Source: Paraburkholderia phytofirmans OLGA172
GTDB taxonomy: Bacteria; Pseudomonadota; Gammaproteobacteria; Burkholderiales; Burkholderiaceae
Assembly (NCBI RefSeq): GCF_001634365.1
Contig: NZ_CP014579.1
Location: forward strand, 2,976,001-3,040,000
Reading direction: 5' to 3'
Length of the DNA stretch: 64,000 nucleotides
The position numbers were made by a program, and so were the translations under genes. Under the pieces are notes generated by a model, which searched no databases, was not told where the DNA came from, and worked only from the letters and a program-made list of their open reading frames with translations. Of this stretch, positions 10,191 to 19,353 are shown piece by piece (the stretch's first letter is position 1; every line of letters starts with the position of its first letter).

Positions 10191-10566
10191 GAGAATCCCT
10201 TTAATTTCCGATGCGAAACAAGAGTAAGTTCGGAAACTATACACGCGGGATTTTACGGCGGCAAGGGTATTTGCCCGGAGCGGCGCGCCTGGGCGTGCGG
10301 GTGGGCTCGCTGCGCTTGATTGAAGGCTGCGAGGGGCCGGCCTGTATTGGGTGATTCGCGCGATTTGCGGTAGGTTGCTGAGGCATCGCCAGGCGGCGGT
10401 TCGTTTCTTATTGGAAATATTCTCGACGCCCTCAAAATTACCGCCGCATCCAGCATCTCCCCGTCAAACGTCACCGTTTCCCGTTTCCGTGTCTGTTGTC
10501 CGTCGCGCGTCTTAATGGCGGCAGCAGCGCGCTCAAGCGGCGCCCATTGGCATTGGCTTCAGTCTC
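10191..10566. other. Intergenic region, no gene seen
   Basis: About 376 bp between two minus-strand genes. It includes the leader of the amaB-like gene. I see no coding potential and no clear structured element. Confidence 0.5.
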
Positions 10567-11409
10567 TTACTCGAGCGCGGCCGTTGCGCGCATGGTCAGA
10601 TAGCCTTCGTGGTCTTTGGCCCACAGGTCGATGGTCTTGCCGTCGGCGGACGGTTTGCCGCATACCGTGAAGGGCTGCCCCGCGAAAGTGGGTCGCAGCG
10701 CCTTGAACGCGAAGCTTTGCAGTGTCGCCTCCGGTTGTTCGCGGCGCACCAGATCGACCAGAAGCGTCGCGATCAGCGGACCGTGCACGATCAGGCCGGG
10801 ATAGCCTTCCACCTCGGTCACGTACGGATAGTCGTAATGGATGCGATGGCTGTTGAAGGTCAGCGCGGAGTAGCGGAACAACATCACGGCGTCCGCATCG
10901 ACGGTGCGGCGCCACGTTTCGCTCTCCGGTGCGAGCGCCGCTTGCGGCGGCCGGGCGCCCTCTTGCGGCGCGTCGCGATAGACAATGTCGTGCTCTTCTT
11001 CGAGCTTCAGTTCACCAGCGGCTTCAATCGTGTGCTGCACCGTCACGAAAACGAGACGGCCCGAACGGCCTGTCTTGTCTTCGATATTGGCGATGGTCGA
11101 CGTGCGTTTCGCGTGCTCGCCGATTTTGAGCGGCGCATGGAACGTCAAGCGGCCGCCGGCCCACATGCGGCGCGGTAGCGGCACCGGCGGCAGAAAGCCG
11201 CCACGCGTCGGATGACCATCAGGACCGGTCTCGGACAGTGGCGAGACCGGCAGAAAGTACAGCCAGTGCCAGAGCGGCGGCACCGTATCGCCGGTTTCTT
11301 CGCGGTCCAAGGTCGCGGCCATTGCAATCAGCGGAAAAGCGGCGATGTCGTCTTCGGTCACCGCTTCCTTGTAAAGCCAGTCGTCGAGTTTCTCTGCGGA
11401 GGCAGACAT
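10567..11409 (-). CDS. FAS1-like/MaoC-type dehydratase (HTD2 family)
   Basis: 280-residue hot-dog-fold protein of the FAS1-like dehydratase group, related to mesaconyl-C4-CoA hydratase and HTD2 3-hydroxyacyl dehydratases. The N-terminal half has the 'PPLWHWLYFLP' and 'GGFLPPVPLPRRMWAGG' phrases typical of the group. The C-terminal half has 'RYSALTFNSHRIHYD' and 'YPGLIVHGPL', the hydratase-type region. The ATG at 11409 has a GGAG site 8 nt upstream; a TTG two codons earlier is not needed. It is a single gene with no CoA-ligase or transferase beside it, so the pathway is open. Confidence 0.8.
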   Translation of the reverse strand: MSASAEKLDDWLYKEAVTEDDIAAFPLIAMAATLDREETGDTVPPLWHWLYFLPVSPLSETGPDGHPTRGGFLPPVPLPRRMWAGGRLTFHAPLKIGEHAKRTSTIANIEDKTGRSGRLVFVTVQHTIEAAGELKLEEEHDIVYRDAPQEGARPPQAALAPESETWRRTVDADAVMLFRYSALTFNSHRIHYDYPYVTEVEGYPGLIVHGPLIATLLVDLVRREQPEATLQSFAFKALRPTFAGQPFTVCGKPSADGKTIDLWAKDHEGYLTMRATAALE

Positions 11410-11686
11410 GGGCAAAGTCTCCGAATGCGCCGATGAGGCTAAAGAGGGTCTTACTATGAACCTTGCGGCAGGTTTCGCGAAGTTGGCATTTTCGAATCGG
11501 GCCTTTGCATTTGCTTAAGACGCCACGGATGCCTGTATGGCGCGATTGAAGCGGCGATGGTGACGGCCACGGCGACTCGATATCGATCCCGATGCTGGAA
11601 TTGGAGAGCAAAAATCGGAGTGCGTGGCCTTAGGCGCGTGCTTACACTCAATCATCATTCGATGAATCGCGTTACGGAGAATCCTC

Positions 11687-12523
11687 ATGAATACGGTCGC
11701 GAAGGACCCGCAGCCGCAGCCGCAATCGCCGGAGTTGGAGCTAGAGCTAGAGCTGGGCTTCGCGCCCAAACTGAACCACTCGGCCGCACCGGAGCCCGGC
11801 TCCGGCAGCGTCGCCGGCTCGCTTACGCAGCGTGTCGACGCGATCGACTGGTTCGATGTCGAAGAAGAGCTGAACGGATATGGTTGCGCGACGCTGCGCA
11901 ATCTGCTCAGTGCGCAGGAATGCGACGCGCTGACCGCACTCTATCCACGCGACGACTTATATCGCAGCCGCGTCGTGATGGCGCGGCATGGTTTCGGCCG
12001 TGGTGAATACAAGTACTTTGCTTATCCGCTGCCGTATCAGGTGGCGGAGTTGCGTGCCGCGTTCTATCCGCGCCTCGCGCCGGTCGCAAATCGCTGGAAC
12101 GAGGTGATGAATATCGATGTGCGCTATCCGGCCGCGCACGACGAATTCATCGAGCGCTGCCACGCCGCCGGCCAGATCCGCCCGACGCCCCTGATGCTTC
12201 AATACGCCACCGACGACTACAACTGCCTGCATCAGGATCTGTACGGCGAGCACATCTTCCCGCTTCAGGTCGCGATTCTGCTGTCCAAGCCCGGCGAGGA
12301 TTTCACGGGCGGGGAGTTCGTGATGACGGAGCAGCGTCCGCGGATGCAGTCGCGCACGGAAGTCGTGCCACTCGGCAAGGGCGACGCGGTCGTGTTTGCG
12401 GTTCATCACCGGCCGGTGCAGGGCACGCGCGGCGTGTACCGCGTGAATCTGCGGCACGGCGTGAGCCGCCTGCGGTCGGGCCACCGGCATACGCTCGGGG
12501 TGATTTTCCACGACGCGACTTGA
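11687..12523 (+). CDS. 2OG-Fe(II) oxygenase-like protein (Oxygenase-NA type)
   Basis: 278-residue putative iron/2-oxoglutarate oxygenase. The metal motif is H182-Q-D184 in CLHQDLYGEHIFPLQ, with a distal His257 in 'NLRHGVSRLRSGHRHTLG'. The ending HRHTLGVIFHD is typical of a small bacterial family annotated as oxygenases acting on damaged nucleic acids. The N-terminus (residues 8-23) is low complexity, with alternating Pro/Gln then Leu/Glu coded by a short repeat. A GGAG site precedes the ATG. The gene stands alone on the plus strand. The DNA-repair role is a family annotation that I cannot test here. Confidence 0.75.
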   Translation: MNTVAKDPQPQPQSPELELELELGFAPKLNHSAAPEPGSGSVAGSLTQRVDAIDWFDVEEELNGYGCATLRNLLSAQECDALTALYPRDDLYRSRVVMARHGFGRGEYKYFAYPLPYQVAELRAAFYPRLAPVANRWNEVMNIDVRYPAAHDEFIERCHAAGQIRPTPLMLQYATDDYNCLHQDLYGEHIFPLQVAILLSKPGEDFTGGEFVMTEQRPRMQSRTEVVPLGKGDAVVFAVHHRPVQGTRGVYRVNLRHGVSRLRSGHRHTLGVIFHDAT

Positions 12524-12884
12524 TTGAGTTCAACGCGGCACGCACCGGTCTCGAGGGACGCGCCGCCAGGCCACACACCCGTTCCGCGCGGCCTTCATCC
12601 TTACCGGCGCAGCGCTGCTGCGCCACCGCAAAAATTCGACAACCGTAATTTTGACCCGGTATGATCCGGGAAAACCCGTGCTCACCGGACGCGCTGCGCC
12701 ACCCTTTGCAGCGTATTCCGCGTGCCTGTTCGAGTGTTAATGCCCGTCGTCGGACGGGGTTTCCAGCCGGTGATCCCGGCACGGCAGCCTCATTCGACGA
12801 TACGAAGGTGGCGGGCTCGCATGCCCGCCCTGCTGCAATCGGCCAAAAGCCGGTGGCGGCCATTTAGCCTGGATATCATCGATC
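12524..12884. other. Intergenic region with small hairpins
   Basis: About 360 bp with no supported gene. It contains short GC hairpins, for example CCCGTC/GACGGG near 12742-12757 and GGCGGGC/GCCCGCC near 12811-12830, which may help end transcription of the oxygenase gene. The evidence is weak. Confidence 0.4.
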
Positions 12885-14804
12885 ATGATTGCTGCCGCGT
12901 TTTCACGCGTCGCCGACCGCCTGCTGGTTGCGGACCCGGGACTCGTGCGTCTCCATACCGCGCTACGCGTTGCGCTTGCCTGCCTGCTAACCGGCATTGC
13001 CAGCATCGCGTGGACCGTCTTTCGTCACCAACCGATTACCCTCGCCGCACCCGGCATCCTCTTTGCGATGGTTGCGCCTTTGTTCGTGCGCGACGCGCGA
13101 CGGCCGGCGTGGTTCGGCACATTGTTTTGTCTCTATCTCTGCGCCTGCGTGTGCTTTGCAGCGGCGGGCGTGCTGAGCCGCTTTCCGCTCGCTGGCGATG
13201 CCGGCTTCCTGGTCGTGATGTTTGTCGGCATGCTGGTCCAGGCGTGCGGTCCACGCGCGCTGGGCTGCGCGATGTTGGGCGTGGTGTGCTTCTACCTTGG
13301 GCTGTACCTGCATCCTTCGTCCTTGCATCTTGTGCAATCGCTCTTGCTGTCCGCATTCGGTCCGACGATGGTCGCGCTGGTCGGCCGAGTGATCGTCCCG
13401 ATGCGGGCCGCTGCGAACTTCCGGCTTGCCATTCATACGGTGACGTTGCGCGCATCGCGTATGCTCGCGGCGCCGAGCACGGTGCATCTGTCGGCGCTGA
13501 ACGAAGCCGCGCTCTCGCTTGAAGAACAGTTGGCGTTGCTGAATCCGCCCGATGCCGAGACGATTCGTGAGCGGATTGTCGAAGTGGAAGTCGCGGCGGG
13601 GCAGCGTGCGTTTGCTTCGGCGCGTGCACATGGCAACGCGCAGGCGAATGTGGACGCGCTGCGTCACGCGATCGTGCGGCTGAAGGAGATTGCGCATCGG
13701 AGCCATGCGCGGCGCCGCGCTTCGACTTTGTCGGTTGGCGGTGTAGGCGCCCGGTCCGCGGCGCATTGGTTTGCCGATTTGCGCACCAAGCTCTGCTGGC
13801 TGCCCGCTACGCGCGCCACAACGGCCGCTTTTCTCGCCATGCTGATCGGCCACTCGCTGTCTCCTGAGCGCTGGTTCTGGGCGGTCATCACGACGTTCGT
13901 GGTTTTTCTTGGCACGCGCTCACGCGCTGACACGGTTTATCGCGGCGCTCAGCGCCTCGCCGGGACGCTGGCTGGCACGTTAGTCAGTGTGTTGCTGGTC
14001 GCGCCGCTCCACGACTCGCCCGTGCTGCTGGTGGCTGCGATGGTGCTGTGCGTGTTCGGTTGGGCTTACTACATCCTGAGTGCGTATGCGCCGGGGGTGT
14101 TTTTTATTACCGTGCTCGTCGGGCTCGTGTACGGCGAGTTGGGCTTCGCGATGGGACCGCTGGTTGAGTTGCGGATCGAAGAAGTGCTGGTCGGTTGTCT
14201 CGTGTCGTTTGCGGTCGCGATTTTGATGATGCCGCTTGCGGCGACCCGGCATGTCGAGACGAGACTCGGGGCTGTGCTTGGTGCACTGCGCGAGGTGGTA
14301 AGGCTAGCAGGCTCCGCTGCTCAGACGCCCGAGACGACGCCGGCCATGCGCAGGCTCGATCGCACCTGGCATGATTTGCGGATCGCGTTGAAACCGTTGC
14401 AGACGCAGCGTGTGGTGGTGTGGAATCCCGGCGTCGAACTTGCCACTGGTTCGCTGCTTTGTTGTCTGCACTGGGCGCGGGTGTTGAGTGATTCTTCGCT
14501 GCGCGGGGCGTCGTCGGAAGATGTGGCGCTCAATGCGGCGGATGTCGGCGCTGTGCATGTGGAATCGATCGTTGCGCGGTTGGATTCGTTGATCGCGCGG
14601 TATAACGGTGGCGCGGCGGGTTCTGCGCGTGGCGAGTTGGATAAGCGCGTGTCGGCGACCACTGCCGTTGATATCGATCCAGCAAAGACACCGGCACTCG
14701 CTCAGTTAGATGGCGCCGTCGCGCAGTTGTTTGATCGGTTGACACAGCCGGTTGCCCAAACGCGGAGCGTGTTCAATTGGGCGCTTCGGGGCAGGAGCGC
14801 GTAG
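12885..14804 (+). CDS. FUSC-family inner-membrane transporter
   Basis: 639-residue protein with two hydrophobic blocks (about residues 20-170 and 305-455), each with several membrane segments, separated and followed by cytoplasmic helical regions. This is the layout of fusaric-acid-resistance/aromatic-acid exporters (FUSC, AaeB-like). No HlyD or outer-membrane partner is adjacent, unlike the second FUSC gene at 21935. Start ATG at 12885. Family assignment is solid; the substrate is unknown. Confidence 0.85.
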   Translation: MIAAAFSRVADRLLVADPGLVRLHTALRVALACLLTGIASIAWTVFRHQPITLAAPGILFAMVAPLFVRDARRPAWFGTLFCLYLCACVCFAAAGVLSRFPLAGDAGFLVVMFVGMLVQACGPRALGCAMLGVVCFYLGLYLHPSSLHLVQSLLLSAFGPTMVALVGRVIVPMRAAANFRLAIHTVTLRASRMLAAPSTVHLSALNEAALSLEEQLALLNPPDAETIRERIVEVEVAAGQRAFASARAHGNAQANVDALRHAIVRLKEIAHRSHARRRASTLSVGGVGARSAAHWFADLRTKLCWLPATRATTAAFLAMLIGHSLSPERWFWAVITTFVVFLGTRSRADTVYRGAQRLAGTLAGTLVSVLLVAPLHDSPVLLVAAMVLCVFGWAYYILSAYAPGVFFITVLVGLVYGELGFAMGPLVELRIEEVLVGCLVSFAVAILMMPLAATRHVETRLGAVLGALREVVRLAGSAAQTPETTPAMRRLDRTWHDLRIALKPLQTQRVVVWNPGVELATGSLLCCLHWARVLSDSSLRGASSEDVALNAADVGAVHVESIVARLDSLIARYNGGAAGSARGELDKRVSATTAVDIDPAKTPALAQLDGAVAQLFDRLTQPVAQTRSVFNWALRGRSA

Positions 14805-14866
14805 GCGGCGGTGGGTTTTCGGTTTTGTTTGCCTACGGCGCTGGGGAGATTGCTGCTGTTGTGAAC

Positions 14867-14901
14867 TTGTCCACAGAAAATGTTCGCAAGCCTGTGGATA
14901 A
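14867..14901. repeat. Paired DnaA-box-like repeat, left copy
   Basis: TTGTCCACAG (14867-14876) and CTGTGGATAA (14892-14901) face each other. The second contains a perfect reverse DnaA-box consensus. The sequence 14881-14902 is identical to 19194-19215 on the other side of the Rhs island, and similarity continues for about 50 more bases. Confidence 0.75.
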
Positions 14902-14995
14902 CCGCCGCACAACAGCGCCAAGCCTTTGATGCGAATACGTTCCTGCAAGCTGCACTTGTCAGCGCGCGTGGCGCAGCCAATTGCTGTCCTGGTGA

Positions 14996-15256
14996 CTAGT
15001 CGATTGGGTCGTGCGTAACGCTTATGTATCGCTTGATGTCCGGCTGACCCAGTGCAATCAGACTGAGCATCGCGGCTCCAAGCCGCCGTGCGAATGCGTC
15101 GTCAAGCCTGAAATCGAATTCGTCTAGCAGGATCGGCACTGTGAATTTTCCAGCCAGGAACGAGGCCAGCTTGGCAGGGCCTACTAACTGCACATTCAAC
15201 GTCTGACTGTCTTGGTCGTAGTTCAAAACCACGGAACGCGGTGGATCAATAGTCAT
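14996..15256 (-). CDS. Candidate immunity protein 3 of the Rhs array
   Basis: 86-residue cytosolic protein clearly related to the two genes at 15542 and 16103. Shared features are PPRSVVLNYDQD near the start, a DxFxLDDxFARxLG segment, IALGQPDIK, and a PID ending. The start ATG at 15256 overlaps the stop of the preceding toxin-tip fragment (TGATG), the same junction seen at the other two units. No known domain is recognised. Its immunity role is inferred from position directly after Rhs tip sequences. Confidence 0.65.
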   Translation of the reverse strand: MTIDPPRSVVLNYDQDSQTLNVQLVGPAKLASFLAGKFTVPILLDEFDFRLDDAFARRLGAAMLSLIALGQPDIKRYISVTHDPID

Positions 15257-15462
15257 CAATACCCTCTGCACTGTTGATAGATTTGGAACGCCATCTGCTT
15301 AAACAGCGCGGCTTCCCACGCGCGGCCTCTGCGGAAAGAAATCGCATTGCACATTTCGATTTGAGCTTCATACTGCGCGAAGCATTCGCTCTGAAATCTC
15401 CGGCGGCGCGGCCCGCGCCGCCGGACAGTGGTGATAAGGGGACAAGTTCGCACTTTTCCCAC
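15256..15462 (-). pseudogene. Orphan Rhs toxin-tip fragment 3
   Basis: 68-residue reading whose last ~45 residues (SECFAQYEAQIEMCNAISF...YQQCRGY) match the C-terminal tail of the Rhs gene at 16378. The upstream 20 residues look frame-shifted relative to an ancestral Gly/Ala-rich linker. It starts only with GTG and has no clear ribosome site, so it may be a silent cassette rather than an expressed gene. Confidence 0.6.
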
Positions 15463-15541
15463 GAGCCTTATCAGGCCCGCTCCTGTCCCCTCGGTGCTAT
15501 AGCCAAAAATCAGTCGGTCATGGCAGTAAACCTGTAATCAA

Positions 15542-15814
15542 CTACTGCCCTGACGGCTTGTCGATCGGCCCTTCAGTGAACGTCATGTATTGCTTGATGT
15601 CAGGCTGACCCAGCGCAATCGTACTGAGCATTCCGACGCCAAGCTGTCGCGCGAATTCGTCGTCAAGTTTGAAATCGTGTTCGTCAGCCATCACCACGCC
15701 CATTCTCCCAGCCACCAGCGGGGCCAGTTTTTTTGGATCAATGGTATGCACGACTAGCTGTTGCAGATCTTCGTTGTAGGTCAGAACCACGGAATACGGA
15801 GGATGGCTAGCCAT
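15542..15814 (-). CDS. Candidate immunity protein 2 of the Rhs array
   Basis: 90-residue homologue of the candidate immunity genes on either side. It begins MASHPPYSVVLTYNEDLQQ and shares FKLDDEFARQLGVGML and IALGQPDIKQY with its paralogues. The ATG at 15814 shares its A with the TGA of orphan tip 2; the TTG one codon earlier is unnecessary. No signal peptide is seen, so it is probably cytoplasmic, as expected for immunity to a delivered toxin. Function is inferred from context only. Confidence 0.65.
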   Translation of the reverse strand: MASHPPYSVVLTYNEDLQQLVVHTIDPKKLAPLVAGRMGVVMADEHDFKLDDEFARQLGVGMLSTIALGQPDIKQYMTFTEGPIDKPSGQ

Positions 15815-16011
15815 CAATACCCTCTACACTGTCGATAGATTTGGAACGCCATCTGCTTAAACAGCGCGGTTTCCCGCGCGCGGCCTCTGCGGAAAGCAAT
15901 CGCATTGCACATTTCGATTTGAGCTTCATACTGCATGGAGCATTTGCTCTGGAGAACTCCGGCGGCGCGCGGTCCGCGCCGCCGGACGGTGGTGATAAGA
16001 GGAAAGGTCAC
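15814..16011 (-). pseudogene. Orphan Rhs toxin-tip fragment 2
   Basis: 65-residue reading with GTG start. The tail SKCSMQYEAQIEMCNAIAF...YRQCRGY is nearly the same as in tip 3 and aligns with the tail of the broken Rhs gene. It has no Rhs core or secretion signal. Confidence 0.6.
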
Positions 16012-16102
16012 ACCTTTCCCACGGGCCTCATGGGGCTCGTTCCTGTCCCCACGGCACTATGACCAAACATCGGTCGGTTATGGCATTCACCCCTCTGTCC
16101 AA

Positions 16103-16378
16103 TTACTCGTCTGACGACCTGTCGATTGGATGCTGTGTAAGCGCCAGGCATTGTTTGATGCCAGGCCGGCCCGCTGCAATCACATTGAGCACAGCAACTC
16201 CAAGCTGTCTCGCCAATTCGTCGTCAAACTTAAACTCGTCACCGTCCAGAAAAAACGGCACTTCCATAATTCCGCCCACGAGCGGAGCCAGCCTGGCTGA
16301 ATCTACAGCCTGCATGATCAATTGCTGAGGATCTTCGGTGTAGGTTAAAACCAAAGAATACGGCGGATGATTAACCAT
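16103..16378 (-). CDS. Candidate immunity protein 1 (adjacent to Rhs gene)
   Basis: 91-residue protein directly after the Rhs C-terminus. Its ATG at 16378 overlaps the Rhs stop (TGATG). It begins MVNHPPYSLVLTYTEDPQQ and contains EFKFDDELARQLG, with the same pattern as the two downstream paralogues. Placement as the first gene after a polymorphic toxin C-terminus is the classical location of the cognate immunity gene. I do not recognise the family. Confidence 0.7.
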   Translation of the reverse strand: MVNHPPYSLVLTYTEDPQQLIMQAVDSARLAPLVGGIMEVPFFLDGDEFKFDDELARQLGVAVLNVIAAGRPGIKQCLALTQHPIDRSSDE

Positions 16379-18772
16379 CAATACCCCCTGCATTGTTGAT
16401 ATCTGTCAAACGCGTTCGCTAGACACAGCCTCCAGTTTCGCTTACCCCTCGGCCCGGCCATCAGAGCGCACGCGTCCCTATCGTTCTCGTATAGAGCGTA
16501 GCATTCAGCCTCGCGAGCGCCCCTGCCACCGCACTTAACCATCCCACTGCCACCGCTTCCCGCCCCGAAGATAGCACCGTAAAGCATTGACCTTTTCCCA
16601 GAGCCGGTCAGGTCCGATACGAGAGCAGGATACGGAATCTGCGACTGATCGCTCAGCATCAGCTCCGTTGTCTCGCCCCACTTCGGAAGTGTATCGCTCA
16701 GTTCACTACCATAAAGCGTCGCCGTCAACTTCGCTTTCCACGCCACATAACATTCAACGCACATGTCCGGAACGAAGGCCCCGGCATCAGACTTGACTCC
16801 CGTGAGCATAGGAGGTGGCGCAACCGGATCATTGCCCAACTCCCAATTGGTCAGCCACACGCCTAGCTCAGCATCGCTGATCGGCTGCCACCACGTGCCG
16901 TTAGTTGCGACCTTCGCTGAATGTGACGACACCGTGCCATTCGCCGCATACTGATAGTCGACCGCCAGTACGCGCGAGAGTCCGCCATTTACCGAACTTG
17001 CCGGTTCGTTGTACTGGAAAGTACTTTACGCGACCACGCTCATCGTAAGCGATGCTTGCCTGACCACTGTTACCTGCTATTTGTGTTGCACGGTTCGCTG
17101 CATTACGCTCGAGCGTTCGCATCGCCCAACCCGACACGGCATCCTGCGTCGTTGCGATGTTGCCGCGGAAGTCGTAGGTATAAGTCCAGTCTTCGATCTT
17201 CTTGCCGTCCTGGACGACAGTGGCGGACAGAAGACGGCCTGCTCCGTCGTAACGTGCGCCGACCGTCATTTGACTACCCGTCCCGACCGCCTGCAGCCCC
17301 TGTTCGCCGGTCAGGTCGGTTGTTTCCCGCTCCGCGTAGCCCGTGACGTTGCCTCGCGAGTCATACACGAACGCACGGACTTGGCCCGGTGTAGCGACCA
17401 GATGCGGGCGCAACGAACTATCATCGCTGTACTCAATCGTCGTTACGGTCTTGTTTCCGGCAACTGTCGCAATTGCCTTCGTTGGCCGGTTGGCGCTGTC
17501 CCAGGTGTACTGGACACCGCCATCGGGCGTCTGCCTCTGCTTAAGATTCCCTGCCGCATCCCACGTCCTCGACACCGCCCCGGCCGGCGTAGTAATTGAC
17601 CGAGGTCGCAACGTGTCTCCGACATCAAATGAGTATGTGCTGGTGCCGGACATGTCGCTGAGCGTCGTCGTGCCGGAAAGATAGCTAAGCGACACATTCC
17701 GTGTAGTGTCGGGATGAGTGACCGAGATCGCACGCCCGCTGGAATCGTAGGTCCACGTTGCAACCCGCGAACCGGACTCGTCCTTCACACCGGTCAATGC
17801 GTTTGGAAAGCGGGTGTCCTCGTACAGATACTGACGAACGTGGCCATATGGCGCAGTTACCGAAGCAAGATTGCCCTTTCCGTCGTAAGCATAGTCCGTG
17901 GGCATTCCCAAAGGATCTACCAGGGTAACGATACGGTCGCTACTGTCGTATTCCAACCTAATTGAAGTCGCTGTTGCCTGTATTACATTATCGGCTGGCC
18001 ACCAGGCGACAATTGACGGCCGCTGCTTGCCGTCGTATATGACCTTGCGGATAACACCCGTGCGGGTTGTTTCGGAATAGAACTTGCCAGTGGTATCCGA
18101 CTAGGCTTCCGTCGTACCAAGCAGTTCGTCCTTCAGGTAGAAGTATCCGTCGCCGGCTTTCGTCAGGGAAAGACCGGGAGTACCTGGCACGGCCCACGCT
18201 CCGCCGATCCACTTGAAAGTCAGAGGCTGCTGGTCACCGCGGTACGCCACAATGTGTGGGACACTCGCGTTCGCTCCAAGCAGATCGAGTCTTCGCTGCC
18301 AGTTGTTGACCCAATTTTTACCCATCGCTGCCTGCGTGGTGTCATAGGGCCTCGAAAGATATGTACGTTGAAGGACCAGCGGAAGCGTGTCGCCGCTGGC
18401 AAAGTCAGTTTCGGAAAGCATAACGACGCCCTTTGCTGGTGACACAGGGTCCGCCACCGGGCAGGAACCGTCGGACTGAGGCGGAACCGGCACGCCACCG
18501 CAATAGTCAGCTAGCCAACTCATCTCGATATAGCAGTTGCCGTAATTGAGTGGGTTGTATGGATCGTCGGCGCCAATTGTCAAAGGTGCGCTTGCTCTGG
18601 TCACGTCAACACATGACGGGGTCCCGGGAATCCCACGAGATAGCTCATATGTCTTCATGCAATACATGTACTCTGCGGCGTTGGCGCTAAACGCGACCAT
18701 AAGCAGCATGAATGCGGCAAGCAGACGGGCCGCCATGCCCGCAGGTCCCACTTTAATTCTCTTATTTTTCAT
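16378..18772 (-). pseudogene. Secreted Rhs-repeat polymorphic toxin, disrupted
   Basis: Starts at 18772 (MKNKRIKVG..., AAGGA site) with a Sec signal peptide ending FSANAAE. A DUF6531-like N-terminal region (GDTLPLVLQRTYLSRPYD) follows, then RHS/YD repeats such as YDSSGR, WDAAGN, YDSRGN and YDERGR. Two lesions are visible. An in-frame amber codon lies at 18101-18103, with homologous sequence continuing in the same frame. A one-base frameshift lies near 17018-17020, after which the correct frame resumes as FQYNEPASSVNGGLSR. The C-terminal tip (about 185 residues) is Cys-rich near its end and finishes YQQCRGY. The conserved Rhs-core motif before the tip seen in classical Rhs proteins is not evident. 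The toxin activity is unrecognised. Confidence 0.75.
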
Positions 18773-19179
18773 AGTCATCCTTATTGGTTGTACTTGTTTG
18801 AATCCCAAGCACCCTATAAGGAGCATTCCACACCGGCTATCCGACAATTCCTAAAATTGCATTTCTCTTATTCCCGTGCAACGTTGCCCTCAGCCAACCT
18901 ACGCAACAGCCCGTCAGTCGTCAACTGCGTCGCAGTGAAAAACCCAGAACGCCAGGCGCAGGATATCCGTACGTAAAAGTGATTGGGCGCTGCTACTTAA
19001 ATCAGGGCCGACTGGAAGGGAAGAGACGGGCCGCGTAGCACGCCGCCCGAAAGGGAGATGGGTAGCGCAAGTAAGCGCTACGAAACTAGTCGCGGTACAA
19101 AGTGTGATTTCAAAGAATCAGACCTGTGAAGAACGGCCTGGAACTTCACTGGCCAGCCGTCCACACGGCTGTCACAAAG

Positions 19180-19214
19180 TTATCCCCAGTTTTTGTTCGC
19201 AAGCCTGTGGATAA
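19180..19214. repeat. Paired DnaA-box-like repeat, right copy
   Basis: TTATCCCCAG (19180-19189) faces CTGTGGATAA (19205-19214). The sequence TGTTCGCAAGCCTGTGGATA is shared exactly with the left copy at 14881. Confidence 0.75.
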
Positions 19215-19271
19215 CATTCTGGCAAACGCGCCAAGTACTTGATGTATTTGGCTTCTCTTGCGTTGCACGTC

Positions 19272-19301
19272 GGCACGGCCGCTTTCGCGGCCGTGCCTTT
19301 T
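19272..19301 (+). terminator. Strong rho-independent terminator without an upstream plus-strand gene
   Basis: Perfect 11-bp stem GGCACGGCCGC/GCGGCCGTGCC with a TTTC loop, followed by TTTT on the plus strand. The nearest upstream plus-strand gene is the FUSC gene ending at 14804, on the other side of the Rhs island. Confidence 0.8.
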
Positions 19302-19353
19302 GCGTTAAAAACCAAGCGGCCCCGCCGCGGCCCTCTCGGCCGCGCCTCTCACA

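Larger units (their letters stand above)
14996..16102 (-). repeat. Two tandem toxin-tip/immunity units
   Basis: Unit A (15542-16102, 561 bp) and unit B (14996-15541, 546 bp) are homologous throughout: noncoding leader, tip fragment and small gene. The leaders share stretches such as GGGGACAGGA and an ACCGAC/TGA region near 15475-15530 and 16020-16080. Confidence 0.75.
18773..19353. other. Intergenic region at the right edge of the Rhs island
   Basis: 580 bp without a supported gene. It holds the Rhs promoter region (AT-richer near 18780-18900), the second DnaA-box-like repeat and a strong plus-strand terminator. Confidence 0.6.

Noticed and set aside
8652..10319. 555-codon plus-strand frame opposite the amaB-like gene
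   Set aside because: Shadow of an unmistakable aldehyde dehydrogenase with catalytic Glu and Cys.
10253..10474. 73-codon minus-strand frame upstream of the amaB-like gene
   Set aside because: No ribosome site, no domain and compositional bias expected by chance.
14867..19214. DnaA boxes as a replication origin
   Set aside because: Only two boxes per site, no AT-rich unwinding region or dnaA/dnaN/parAB genes nearby, and the element is repeated; better explained as a dispersed repeat.
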